From Spinacia oleracea (Eukaryota; Streptophyta; Magnoliopsida; Caryophyllales; Amaranthaceae), in contig NC_079492.1 of assembly GCF_020520425.1 (NCBI RefSeq), positions 141,302,361 through 141,366,360 on the forward strand: 64,000 nt of DNA, in the 5' to 3' direction. Positions 1 to 12,693 of this stretch are shown here, in pieces; the first letter of the stretch is position 1, and each line of letters opens with the position of its first letter. Below the pieces are notes generated by a model. It was given only the letters and a program-made list of their open reading frames with translations. It made no database searches and had not been told where the DNA came from. Made by a program: the position numbers and the translations under genes.

Positions 1-1339
1 TGTTGTTTTTGATAGCTGGTTGATTGAGATGACTGATGAGATCTTTAAATAATAAATAGATTTATTTGTTTATACGAGTTTTTGAGATTTGAATTTGTTA
101 GTAATTTGAATTGCAAATAATGCCAATTCTATATTCAGTTGTCTGCGGTGAAGTTTTCGGTTGGTTAGAATTAGTTTTCAGTTAAATTGATTGGAATTTT
201 TTAATTGGGATTTGGTATGTTGTTGGACTTGTTTTACAATATGATTAGTGTTTTTTGATGTAGGAGTTGACACCTGATTGATGATTATATTTTGATAAAC
301 AATGATTTTGATGTTCCATGTGCTGTAATATTGATAAAAGTCAATCTTGCCATCGGCTAGACCTTCGCTGCAGCATTGTTCGACATCTCTTGTTCTTTTT
401 GTTAAATGAATCGTGTTATCATTGATATGTTTGAGTTCATTTGAAGGTTGGTTCCCAAACCTTCACCTCTGTGGATGATAGGGGTTTTGAAGTATAAAAG
501 TAAAGGTCTTTTGTTCTGTAAGTTGAGGTGAAGAGATGTGAATTTTTGGGATGGTTCATTGTAAGTTATGTGTTCTTCAGCTAGTTTCGGGTGATCTTGA
601 GTAGGGTTTTGTTGATTATATTGCTTGTTTGGCTTAATATTGAAGTATCCATGATGGCTTAATCTTAATAACCTAGTATCTATATTTTTAATCCAAGATT
701 TGATTGTTGTTGTAGTAGTGAAATTTTGATGGTGCACCATATGAAGTTGCTAGAAGCACATTGTAGTTTTTGTAAGTTGTGTCGATAGAAGCTATGTTGT
801 CTTCCATGATGGAAAACAACCGATATACGGTGTCTATAATTTCAACTTTATGGGCTACATTGAAGTGCATATGAATTGATGATCTTTCCATAAAAGTGGT
901 TATTTGAACAATATATTTAATGTTTGTTGCGTTATCTAGTTGTTTATGTTTAGAGAGATGATTCTGTGATGAATTTTCTGCATTATCAAATATGGTTTTC
1001 AGCTGTGCTTTGAGCGTGATGCATATGGTCCCTGTTTGATGCATTTGCAGAATAATATAATTTTGAACTCAATAGTCTTAAAGCGTAATATGCAATATTT
1101 TACGAGTAGTATATTGTAGTTTCTTGTAGTTTTTGGCTTGCCAGATCATACATATAATACAAAAGATAATCAGCTTAATTTTGCCAGAAATGTAATATTG
1201 AGTGACTGGCTGTTGAATTGATGTACAAAAGATGGATGGCTTTTTGTTCTGTGGGCTGCACCTCGTGAATGTTTTGGGATGGAAATCTATGTTGCTGTTA
1301 TCTGTTTGTTGCTTCTCTGATTAGTAAATGTGTTGCAGA

Positions 1340-4300
1340 AGTTCTTGCTGCACCAGGTAAATATTCATCTGCACATTTTGAATTAACAAGTGTTCAGCGT
1401 TTCATTGTGGAATCCATTGCTCTCTGTGTGAAATGTAACCAGATTTGACCCTCTAACTATGCATCCACCTATGTACACTGGAAATTGGAAGAGAAAACAT
1501 GCATGACTAATCTATCTTGTCCATGAGCTGCCTGTTCAAATTTTTTCTATTGAACCCATATTTGCTTCAGACTGAAAGATCTTTCGGTACATTTCAATGC
1601 AAGGTATATTTTAAATTTTGATTATTGTTGCTGTTTTTGTCATTTACAAAATCATGAAACATTCCAAGTTCGATTATTTTCTTGTTTGACTGAGTTTTGG
1701 GTGTACATGAATGCATTATGAACATGAGTGGTGTTTGAGCAAGATGAGATCTTTTCATAAATATGAAGAGTTTTTTTAAATTTTCATTTTTTTAGGGTGA
1801 AAAACCAGCAATTAATATTCAATTAGTTTGTGGGGATGATTTTTGAAACTCTTTATTCCCTAATTTAACTTTGATGCATATATTTTTCATGGGTACTTTT
1901 TACTTGTAACAATATCTCGCTCCATGCCTCTATCCCAGATCAAAGTTAACAAGGAGGTAAAAAGTAGAGTTGAATTTTTTTTAAAGTGGGTAAAAGTAGA
2001 ATGTTAACTATGAGCTAGGACAAATGTTTCCAATACATTTTACCTCTGGATTGACAACGGATATTCTGGACAAGTATATGACTGGCTATCAACTGTTAAA
2101 TACATTCTCTCTGGCTCTCTTATCGTTTGGTCCTTGACACGTAACATTGCATGAATGATTGTTATAAGTATTGTGACTGCCAATTGTATATCATTTCCTA
2201 TATCTGCAGGCTCTCTATGTTTTTGATTCAAGTAATATCTGGTGTTTCTCTGGTTAAATATTGTACTAACTTCCCTGTTGTTGATTAAATTGGACTTGTA
2301 GCAGTTAAAGGTCAACATGATTTGACATGAATCTGTTTCAGGCACTGTATCCATATCCGTAGTTATCAATCTTAATTTTGTCAAGAGTATTATCTTTTTC
2401 ATGTATGACAGCTTGCGGTCCTTGTCAAGGGTTTCCCCGTCTTTCTGGAGCAGCTTGGTGAGCTGATTTGACGAGCACGACACTTGAAGTTATTACAGCT
2501 TTGCTCAAGTTCTGGAAGTCATCTGTTGGTATAATTTCTTTGATAAATTTGTCTTTTGGTTGTATGTAAGTTGCATGGATTATAATTTATATGTGATAAT
2601 GAAGATATTCTTTTAGCTGCTTAGTGTTCTTTGAGAGCCACAGTTCAAGAAGACATGAGTCAGATGACACTGCTGGCCATAGAGAATACCCAGAGGAACT
2701 TAAGGGGGGAGGGGGAATTCAGGAGATATATTATGATTACAACTTGGAGGCTTAAAAATTGGCATTGACTCCCCATCATCACGACCAGCTGAAAAGAGGC
2801 TCACTGCAATGGAATAATAGAGTTGTTTTCATATAACCCTAATCTGGTATGGTTATGTATATGTCTATCTACTGTTCACATTATGTAACAATTAGTCAAA
2901 CAGTAGTGAATAGTTGACTCTTGAAATCGACAAGCTTTCAATCAGTCTTTTGGAGGCAGAAAAATGCAATCTGCGAACCGCTGTTATAGTAACTGAGGGA
3001 TATGGCCTCGTTGTGTGTTGTTGAATTTAGGGTACTACTGGTTTATTAATCCTACATACAGAAGGGATTTATGATTAAAAGCGCTATTTGTCTGTCATCA
3101 TGAATTATACAAGTTCCTTAGGTAGATAGGTCATTGTCGGTTTTGCAAGTCTTTTAGTTAAGTTTACACATATTGCAATGACAAATTTCTACTTATTATG
3201 GGTATGATGAAGAAACTGACCAATATTTAGCAGACTTGTTGCGCAAATATTATCTAGTTTTATGATTGGAAGATTAAACAGAATTTGGTTCAATGAAAAA
3301 ACTAATTTACGCTGATTTCTACAGAATCTAGCCAAAGAAGAGAAAATTGATGGATCTTGTTGGCAAGAATCGCAGGATACTGTTTCATGGTTTTTATTGT
3401 GCTGTACATCATTGATGCATGTCATGCCAAAATATACTTGCATGGCTGATTGGCTGCCTCTGTTTTTCTTTGTTCGTCTTCCTTTTTGGTGCTCAACTGT
3501 TTTAGGCCTTCAGGTGTGTCTTGAGAAAATAATGTGAACTTGGTCTAGGAGAACATTTATGGGTGTTGTACCGTCAAACCTATTGGAATACATAGAATCT
3601 GTTTCTGTTGTGCTACAGTATTACTGTTTATACAATGAACTCACTAAAAAAGCCAGTGGGCTTTATTATATAAGTTGTTGGACTTTCTTTAGTATATAAT
3701 TACTTCTATGCAGTTGTGTACATTGCGGCTGGCGCAATACTTGGGGTTTTACTTTGGATTGGTGTATACTTGAATATCTCTTACAGTTTCTGGCCTTGGT
3801 CTTGTATTCTGAATTCATGCTTTGATCCAGGAATCAGCTGCTGAAGCGAGTTTGTCAGCCCTTGAAATTTTGACTGAGGTATACTGCTTTGATTATTCCA
3901 TTGATAGTTTAAATGGCCACTGATTGTATGTCTACAAAGATTAGAGTTTGGAAATTTCTAGACCTGGATGTAGAAGAGAGATTTTTCTTGGTCAAATGTT
4001 GTGATACTGTCTCACAGATATCTTGCACTTGTCTCCCTTGGATATGCTTTTGACATAACTCTGCAACTTGCTTCTCTGCATCAGCAATGCTTTTGTGGAT
4101 GGTTTTTTTTTTATATTTTTATTAATTTTATTTCAAGGCTCACTTTTATATGCTATTTTGAAATATACCTTTTGTATTTTTTTTTAACTTTCTCGTTTTA
4201 AACTTTACTTATTTTTACTATTCCTTATAATGTTTTTTTCCTGTAATGTATATATTTACCTCTTACTTTCTCTTTCCCCCCTCTTCTTTGTTTATTCTTT

Positions 4301-5304
4301 TAACTTTCCGTTTCTGTCTTGTTTGATTGGTCACATTGACAATCTCCTATGTAGATTCATATTAGCCAACCGGACCCCAAATCATATTGGGACTAAGGCT
4401 TTGGTGTTGTTGCTCTTAAAAAATTCTTACCCTTCCTCAGAAATGGTTTCTCTTAAACAAAAGTCGCTTCCAAAATCCAAAACAGATTTTTGGGACATGC
4501 CCTGATTCAGAAGGATTGCTCCATGTGTACCCTATAATTCTTAGGTATTTCATTATTGAACTTTGAATGTCTGTCATGCTTTTCCTGTGGCTGTGAGTAA
4601 TTCTTGTTGTGTAACAGCGTTGATTCCCCTTGTATCATCAACCTCTATGCTAGTTACATGTTTAAATGGCTGAGAAGTAAAACATCCATCTCTTTACGAT
4701 TTCCTCGAATCTTAATTTGTATACAATACGATGGTATAATATTTGTTTTTTGTCTGTCCAGCAGCATATCCGTAGTTGTCAATTTGTCATATAGACTGTG
4801 TCCATCTCTGTGAATTTGTATTTGTTAGTTAATTAGAATTTTTGAATTCTTAAGATTGTCTTTGGTTGGCCGTGTAATCGTTGTAAGTTTTAGCATAGTA
4901 AGAAATCAGAAATATAACCTAGTTAAGAAAGTTCAATGGGAAATAGTAGGGGTGTACTTGCTTCCATGAATTCTCAGGTCTCCCCATTTTCTTCTTAGCA
5001 AATTTTATTTTGGCATGCCTTGTATAATAAAGGAGAAATAGTTAGAGGTTAATCATACTTTATAATATTAGATACATGCTGTGAATCATCAAGAGATATA
5101 GACATTGGTTATTCACTTATTTGTATTGTTCGTTTAATGCAGGAATTTGCTGCTTGCCTTTGTTTACTCAGAGAAAAACAGAATAGCATACGGTTGCACG
5201 ACTTCAGAAACTCGAAGCTGAAAAGCCTTAAGACCTCGATAGTCGATATCTTGAATATTTTTCTACATTACAGAAGCATGGAGGTACGATTCCAACTGTT
5301 TTAA
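1340..5304 (+). CDS. Possible 3' exons of an unrecognised intron-rich gene
   Basis: No family was recognised. The stretch is T-rich on the plus strand, as plant introns are. Short open pieces bounded by AG and GT occur in compatible phase: 3325-3513 (63 codons), 3831-3878 (16 codons, beginning E-S-A-A-E-A and ending L-T-E) and 5143-5304 (ending ...F-L-H-Y-R-S-M-E, then V-R-F-Q-L-F and TAA). The last two join in phase 0 into a helical, Leu-rich chain of the kind seen in HEAT/ARM-like nuclear proteins. Weaker candidates lie at 1340, 1570, 1939 and 2412-2528. The piece at 2412 reads L-A-V-L-V-K-G-F-P but meets TGA at 2469; a second frame (T-L-E-V-I-T-A-L-L-K-F-W) runs on to a donor at 2529, so a frameshift or an extra intron is implied. 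The locus could be a real gene end, a decaying copy or chance. Exon limits are inference. Confidence 0.3.
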
Positions 5305-6500
5305 GTGTCGAAAGAGAGAAAAGTTACCTGTGTTGTTGTGATATGCTTGCAAACCTGGAGCCTTCTTATCAGGGATTTTGTACCAATTGATTCAGCAATT
5401 CACCAAATGACTAGAGTTTTGTATGTAAAATTCCAAATCATTTGATGAATTGCTGAACAATTAGTCTACATCCCTGCTCTCAAAACACATACAAGAGGAG
5501 ATTGTATGTGCCCTGTGCCTGTATGGCTGTATTGCTGTATGTTGCAGCAGTTTTATGTCAAATCCTGTGGCCATAATGCTGTAAATGTAGTCGTAAAGTA
5601 TTTATTCACCCAAATCGCAAAAATATTAGAAATAAATCAGAAGGATCTTTGCTGGAGATTTTTTATTTTTTTTATTTTTAAGATTTACTTTTCTCAATAC
5701 GACATTGTTGGTGGTGTATTTTTTGGGTTGACGTAATAAAGAAAAGAAAAGAAAAGAAGAGAAAGGCAAGGTATTTTCGTTTCCAATAATGATTGATTAC
5801 AATAGCAAAGCGGAGATATATTTCCATTTTGTATACATATTTGTTCACGCATGATATTAATCTACAATCATATTCCGTACCATATAACAATTATTTTGAT
5901 TGTCAAATACTCATACGGTCGTAAGTTGGACTGTACTATTTTCGTTCCTTAAAGTTTTTTACATTAACAATTTATATAGACTTCAATTATATTTAATCAT
6001 GCTATATCCAATTTCGTATATGAAAAGTTATAAAAAATTAATATTTTGAAAGTATATAGCGATACCAATCTAACAAAATTTTACATTTTGATGTACTACA
6101 TGGATAAAAGTGAAAATTTACGGGATTTTTCATACTTTGGGCATATATTTCAAGCGTAAAGAACTTTTAGGAACGCAGAAGTTAGATGTTGTGACATGAA
6201 CATATAGACAAAAGGTCTTGTGCGCACAAGGTGTAAAATACATTTATTGTACATTAAATGATTAATTTTATACATTATTAGTGATTTTGAAGTAATAAGT
6301 TTTATTAAAATGAAAAAATTTATCATTAAAAAATAGATAACTTTTACATATATAAGTTTGACTTTTAAGCATTTTGAGTTAATTTTTACTCCGGTGTACA
6401 ATAGTTATTGTACAACCCTTGTAAATAAGAATTTGTGATATATCGATCTTTGAACTTATACTCCGTAATAAACAATTATATATATATACGGTGTCATCTA
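5305..6500. repeat. A/T-rich spacer with two degenerate MITEs
   Basis: No gene is supported here. AATAAA-like signals near 5631 and 5737 could end the upstream transcript. Positions 5935-6183 resemble the 255-bp Stowaway seen at 12070 and 45203 (shared interior with 'ccaatttcgtat' and 'gcgtaaagaactt') but have eroded ends. Positions 6215-6421 carry inverted ends around 'tgtacaat...attgtaca' and match 38366-38697, so they form a second small element family. Confidence 0.5.
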
Positions 6501-6724
6501 TCTATTACGTATACTAAAAGACACACCAGGAATGACACGTGTCACACACTGGTGAGTTCTTAGTATTTGGCTTTTCCTTTTTTCCTTATTTTTCCAAAAA
6601 AAATTACTATATTTTAAATAATCTTATCATTTCTTTTTTTATATGAAAATCATTCCTTACAAAATTGTTATTCTTTATCAAATTTTTATTTCTATAAATC
6701 AACTATTTGTTTCTATATTTTACG

Positions 6725-6840
<116 letters not shown>

Positions 6841-7350
6841 TACATTTTTATTATTTTCAAAATTTGGCGACATATAATTTTTGTACTACTTTATTTTTTA
6901 AAAGTCAGTGAATAATTACACTATTTTATTTTAAAATAATACCTAGAATAATGTGTCACTCCTTTGCGAGAGTTTTTCTGGCACATTTATTTACAACCAA
7001 AATCGAGAACTATAACTATCAGTCAATCAATCAAATTAAATCAATCAATTACTATATACAAGACCTGGCAAACAGTCGTTTGGGTCGATCGCATTCAAAT
7101 CAAGTAATTTCTGGTCACTTTTACTTTGGATCGGGATCAGTTATGAGTCAAAATTCTGAGAGATTTTGTATTGTGTTTTATTACATTTTATGCATTTAAG
7201 TATTAAAAGGCGAGCACAAGGAAATTATTTAAAAATCCGAAACTCGGTCATATATTCGATCTATAAACCAGGGTATCCTGACAAATATGGGTATCAGATC
7301 AGATGTTGATGCTTGATCAAAAATATGATATCAGTACGGTAAAAAAAATA

Positions 7351-7633
7351 CTCCCTCCGACCCAGATTAGTTGTTACACTTACCTTTGCACAAAGTTTTA
7401 GGTGATAAGTGGTTGTTTGGTTATCAATTGTTATTTTATTGAAAAAGTAGATGTAACAGGAGTTAGTGTGGTATTTTTTAATTAAATGAGAGAGGGTGTG
7501 GGGACAAAAAAAATTTAGTGGGAAGAGAAAGACAATATAATAATTGTGGGATCATTCCTAATTTAGAAATGTAACAACTGATCTGAGACGGACAAAAAAG
7601 GAAAGTGTAACAACTAATCTGGGATAGAGGGAG
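7351..7633. mobile_element. Stowaway MITE nested in the Helitron
   Basis: Flanked by TA on both sides, it starts CTCCCTCCGACCCAGATTAG and ends with a near inverted copy (ctaatctgggatagagggag). A TA target duplication and CTCCCTCCG ends define Tc1/mariner-type Stowaway elements. It lies wholly inside the Helitron, so it inserted later or was carried along. Confidence 0.9.
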
Positions 7634-8104
7634 TATTTTAACGAGTAATTGAACCTGATAAGTTTTTTTCTTCTTTTGTTTCCATCTTAAATATTTTTAT
7701 TGAAATCTTAAACTTCTAAATAGTAATTCGTACTAATCTCTTTATCATTTATATAAATGGTAATTTTCTCTTACTTTTCCATTAACACTTGACAAAATCT
7801 AATTTTATTTTACTTAATAAAAAAAATCTTTTTAATAAATTAGTGTAAAATTAAAAATAAATAAATTATTTAATAAAATTCGTACGTTGCACGGGACCTA
7901 ACCTAGTTTATCAAGAAAATTTAGTGTGTAATTGATTGTATCGTGAACGTGTACCATGCACATTTAGGCATGTAGCCCGTTCTTCGTGCTTGCAATAGTT
8001 TTACAAAAAACAGTTTTTGGGCCTGGATGAAGCTCCGAGTTACTACATTAATAACATTCACATTGAGTTAGTTTTTTCCTGCAATGATAAAATAAAACAT
8101 GTCA

Positions 8105-8175
8105 TATCCTAGTGGTTAAAGCTTTATTGTTTAAATTTAATTGTCGGAGGTTTAAATGTTATACATACCATGCAT
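8105..8175 (+). repeat. Possible SINE head or tRNA-like fragment
   Basis: 'tcctagtggttaaagc' resembles a pol III A box, and about 45 bases later 'ggaggtttaaatg' resembles a weak B box. This arrangement is typical of plant tRNA-derived SINEs. No tail or target duplication is clear, so this is tentative. Confidence 0.3.
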
Positions 8176-8278
8176 AACAATTTTTTTTTTATGTATATGA
8201 ATATTACATGGAGTGGAAAAACTCGTAAACAGAGTGTCACGTGACATGCAAACTTTCTTAAAAACGCTTTTTATTATA

Positions 8279-8896
8279 TCTATTATACATTATACTAAAA
8301 CAGACACCAGCAATGACACATGTCATTTCTCCCCCCAAAGTATTTTCTTTTATTTTTTCTCTTTTTTATTGAGTTTCATAACATGAAATTGATATAATGG
8401 TTATGGAAGTGACCAATAATAATATAGACAAAATATTCTACAAAAAATATTTTTCCTAAAAATGTCTCTACTTTACTTATATTTTTCTTTTATATAAACT
8501 TTTTTATGTATGCAAAAAACAACTACAGCATATTGATTTAAATATTATGGAAATAATAGATACCATGTAATAATAATATGTTAAAATGAATTTTGGATAT
8601 TTAGTCAAAACAGTATACGGAGTATTTAATAATGGGAAATATATTTACATAATAATTTGGTCAAATTAGCATATTATTAAGCACATAAAAGATGTAACAC
8701 GTATGTAATAGGACCAAGAATTGCATATTATATGATTAAATTAGTATGTCCGAAATTTATTCATTATTGAGTACTCCTGTAATAACTTTGTGGGGGGGGG
8801 GGGGGGGGGAATGTTGAGTTAAATATTTCATAAAAGAAAATGAACAAATAATAATTTTATAATATCCGTGTGTGCACGGGACCTAATCATATCTAA
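8279..8896 (+). mobile_element. Non-autonomous Helitron, second copy
   Basis: It begins TCTATTATAC after A and shares the 'actaaaacagacacc...aatgacac.tgtcat' head of the 6501 element. It ends with hairpin 'ccgtgtgtgcacggg' and CTAA before T. A run of about 17 G near 8793 lies inside and is a likely sequencing or assembly weak point. No coding capacity. Confidence 0.7.
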
Positions 8897-8930
8897 TAAT
8901 ATATACATACAAGTATTTATATACTCCGCA

Positions 8931-9822
8931 CAGGGGCGGGTTTAGGGGGGGTACAAGGAGTACCGTTGCCCCCCCCCCCCCCCCCCCCCCCATTCCCTAG
9001 ATCCGCGAAAAAATATATAACAGTAACATGTATTTTGCATATATTTGAAATTCCCTATTAGGTATCACATAAATGAGTTTGTCTCAGTTGGTTGGGTAGC
9101 CTCATTATGTTAAAGCAATGAGATACAGGGTTTGAGTCTTGGTAATTCTTATTTTTCATCACTTTTTTCCATTTATTTAGCTCCTTAATGTTTTACTTTC
9201 TCATTGTTTAGCGTTTAATAGTTTTTTCACTATTTAAGTATTTATTGATTTTAGTCTTTCCTTTTTTTTCAAATCTTTAATGATTCTAGCTATATCATTT
9301 ATGAGTTTCTTTTTCACTCATTTAATTTCAATTACATAGATATATCATTTTTTGTGAATTTTACTTTTGTACCTAGCTAAAATTAGTTGCATGGGTTATA
9401 TAATTTTTTAAAAATAAAATTTGTGAACACAATGCTAGATGTCATATACATAGTGAAGAATAATATTTTCAATTCTATTGAAATTTAATATGATTTCAAT
9501 TTCATTAATGGTTTTTATATACACATTTCACTACTCCCTTTTATTTCTCTAATTGTTCTATTGTTTATCGAATATACTAAAAGACTAGTAAATCATTGAT
9601 AATATAAATGAAGTAAACGGTGGGTTTAGATTTTAATTATTTGGACTAAAATATTACAACGAATGTAATTTTGACCCCTTTTTTAATACCGAAAGTATAC
9701 CCTTTTTTGGATCATTTTTATCGCGGAATTGGACCCGTTTTTTTTTTTTTTTTTTTTTCCCGTTGGTAGACTATAAGAAATTTATTCGTACCCCCATTTC
9801 TCAAATCTTAAATCCGCCACTG
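8931..9822. mobile_element. Non-autonomous DNA transposon with GGCGG ends
   Basis: It starts CAGGGGCGGGTTTAGG and ends TAAATCCGCCACTG, a near inverted repeat. The flanks actccgca and actccaca match at 7 of 8 positions, suggesting an 8-bp (hAT-like) or degenerate 9-bp (Mutator-like) duplication. Inside are long C and T homopolymers and, near 9078-9145, a tRNA-like segment ('tctcagttggttgggtag' and 'gggtttgagtc'). No protein is encoded. Confidence 0.6.
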
Positions 9823-11826
9823 ACTCCACATGACTAATTTTTTGATTCTTTTAGAAAAGATTGACAGAAGAATGGTTTTTAAAACTTATTTTCATTCAGG
9901 AATGAAACTTTAATTATCAAATATAGTCAATCTACGTAGGATCAAATAAGTTTATTCTTTTTTTCTCCCAGAGCAAAACCACTATTTATTCCGACTATAA
10001 GTTCTAATAATCTAATTAAATTTCTTTAAATAATTAAATTATATAAAGAGATAAATAATGTGGTTCATAACATGATGGAGCAACTCCATTATACACAATC
10101 AAAATCTCTCTCAGATCATGTTAATCGCATGAACAAGCTATAGCTAGCTAGTTAGGTACGAGTGATTTTCAATGCAAACATTGATCAACAATAGACCAAA
10201 CAATGTCTTTTTGTAAATGTCCAAATCAATCTTGATTACTCCACTTTCTAGACATATGAGCGACATATGCGTAAGACCGCTAATGTCATCATTAAAAAAA
10301 GATAATTATTTGACTAGAAACTATAACTATTTGATTGAAAAATATAGCTAATAATAGTAGAAAACTATTGAATCACATTTAGTAAAATTTAATTAGAAAG
10401 CATAACTACTTGGTAAGAAGTTTCATTTTATACATGTCGTCTTAATTAATATAAGTTTTTGTATAGACGTAATATAATGATAAAGTATAATAACATCAAT
10501 AAAAAAAAAAAGTAATTTAAAAATTTGTAGTTAAATTAGATACAAATTATTATTAGTATTTTGTTTATGATTAAAATAAATATTAATAATAATATTATTA
10601 TTATTGTTGATGATTATTATTATTAATTATTTATTATCATAATATTAATATTATTTTATTGTTACCATTATTACTCCGTATTTTATTCCAATTATTATTA
10701 TTATTATTATTATATTATTTTTATTATTGTTATTATCATTATTATTGATTTCAGTTAATTTAATTTAATTTCAATTCCGTAAGTTTAATTCCAGTCCAGT
10801 TAATTTAAATTTAATTTCAAGATATTTCAGCCCAAAAAATCCGAGCCTAAGATAATGCTTATAAATATTTATTAAAACATAGACATTACAAAAGTTAGAT
10901 TCATTGGAATTATTCTTGCGTGGAGCTGGTCCACAATAATATTAGTGTGGATCCAAAATCAATAATTTTCTCTATCACCTTTTTACATACATAGAGGCAT
11001 TTTTTTTTTTTTTTTTTGCTAGGCAAGTAAGGAAATATATTAATGGTCAACCAATTTACAACCTACATAGAGACATTTATTGTTCATATAGTGTCTGTAA
11101 TGCATGAAACACCAAAATTCTTAGATATAGTAACCATATGTTTTTAAAAGTGATCGAATGGTAACTTAAAATAACATTATTCAAGCACAACATGTATCAA
11201 GAACACCAATTTAGTATTATTGAAGAGACCCGTTAAATAAGATAACAGGTCTCTTATTTTTTTTTCCTCTAATTTTAAATGGGCTATTTGACTCATAAGA
11301 GAGCCGTTATCTATAATAAATTAATAATAAATATCTTATATTGAAGAGACCCGTTATGTCGAACAAGGGGTCTTTTTTAAAGGGTCTCTTTGCCTATTTT
11401 TTATAGTAGTACGTGTATAATAACATCAATAATTTGTTATACTTAATGTTTTAACAAACTTATTGGTAACAAGGTAAATTAAAAAAACACTAAATAAAAA
11501 TAAAAATAGGTGGAGATGCTGATTCTAACTTTAGTTATGTCAACAATCCTCCTAGTATTTTTAGGGAATATTGAATATAAATATTCACAGACACTATATA
11601 GGTACGTACATATTGATAACGTCAATACAAATACGGAGTATCATATATATATATTTTTTCTTTTTTGATAACATAATACATTAATACATGGTTAGTTGAT
11701 AACTTAATACAGGTTTGAGTTAATTTCTAGACGGGTCGAATTCGAGTCCAACTTTTTCAAGTCGATTTCTCATTATTTTGAATATTGAGTTAAAATCAAT
11801 TGTCAATTAAGTTAAATACTCATGTA
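9823..11826. other. A/T-rich spacer with dispersed repeats
   Basis: No gene is seen. Positions 10560-10760 are rich in ATT/TTA trinucleotide repeats. Positions 10905-11200 match 45880-46125 (shared 'ccaaaatcaataattttctct' and 'ttattgttcatatagtg'), defining a dispersed repeat. Positions 11220-11395 contain two copies of 'ttgaagagacccgtta' in the style of a small fold-back element. Confidence 0.5.
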
Positions 11827-12411
11827 CTCCATCCGTCCCGGAATACTTGACCTGTTTTTCTTATCGGGCCGTCCTTTAATACTTGACCTGTTTTTAAAAA
11901 TGGAAATATTCTAACAATATTATATTATTTCTCACTCCACCCCTATTAACCCACCTACCCCTTACTCCATCCAAAAAATAATTAAAAATTCAACCCCTAC
12001 TCTCCCCCAACCCCACCTCTTAACCCACCTCTCACTAACTACATTAAAATAATACCCCACTATCAACTACTTCCTCCGTTTCAAAAAGATCTTTACAGTT
12101 ACTATTTGCACGAACTCCAATGCAATATTTAACTACTAATATATCCAATTTCGTATGTGAAAAAGTTATAAAAATTTAATATTCTGAAAATACATACCGA
12201 GACCAATCTGACAAGATTTTACATGTAACATTTTGATGTATATAATAGTGAGAATTTACGGTCAAAGTTTTTATACTTTGAACACATTTTCCAAAGCGTA
12301 AAGAACTTTCAGAAACGGAGGTAGTACTACCTATTAAATTAAATAAGTCAATTCAAGTCCCTTAAACTCTGTGCCGATCAAACCGAGTCGAGTATTCCAG
12401 GACGGAGGGAG
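11827..12411. mobile_element. Stowaway MITE with a second Stowaway inside
   Basis: The outer element has TA duplications and CTCCATCCGTCCCGG/...GGACGGAGGGAG ends. It matches full copies at 18203, 52365, 56195 and 59964 (about 325-328 bp). It is split at TA (12068) by a different Stowaway, 12070-12324, of exactly 255 bp with ends CTTCCTCCGTTTC/GAAACGGAGGTAG. Removing the insert restores the 'tatcaactactacctatta' block of the other copies. It ends 282 bp before the WRKY start codon. Confidence 0.92.
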
Positions 12412-12693
12412 TAGTTCAGATCGGGTTAACAAAGTCTTTTACTCCGTAACACTATGCGTGAAAAACAAGTGGTGCGAGTGGGGGAGGGAGGCGCCTCAAA
12501 GGAAAAGAAGGTACAGTATCCTCATTCAGCGTGTTCCCTCCTATTCTCTGAATACTCCGTATTTGACAGGACTCACATCACCCCCCTCTAAACTTCTCTC
12601 TTTACTTTACGTCCCCCTTTGTAAAACCCTAAATTTCCCCCTTAATTTCTCTCTCTAAAATAATTCACCTCAAATTCGAATCCGATTTCACTC

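Noticed and set aside
402-2483. Minus-strand frames of 112-147 codons at the left edge
   Set aside because: They have no recognisable motifs, and the base bias (T-rich plus strand) indicates introns of a plus-strand gene.
8793-8990. Long G and C homopolymers as functional G-quadruplexes
   Set aside because: They lie in transposon sequence and are prone to sequencing error.
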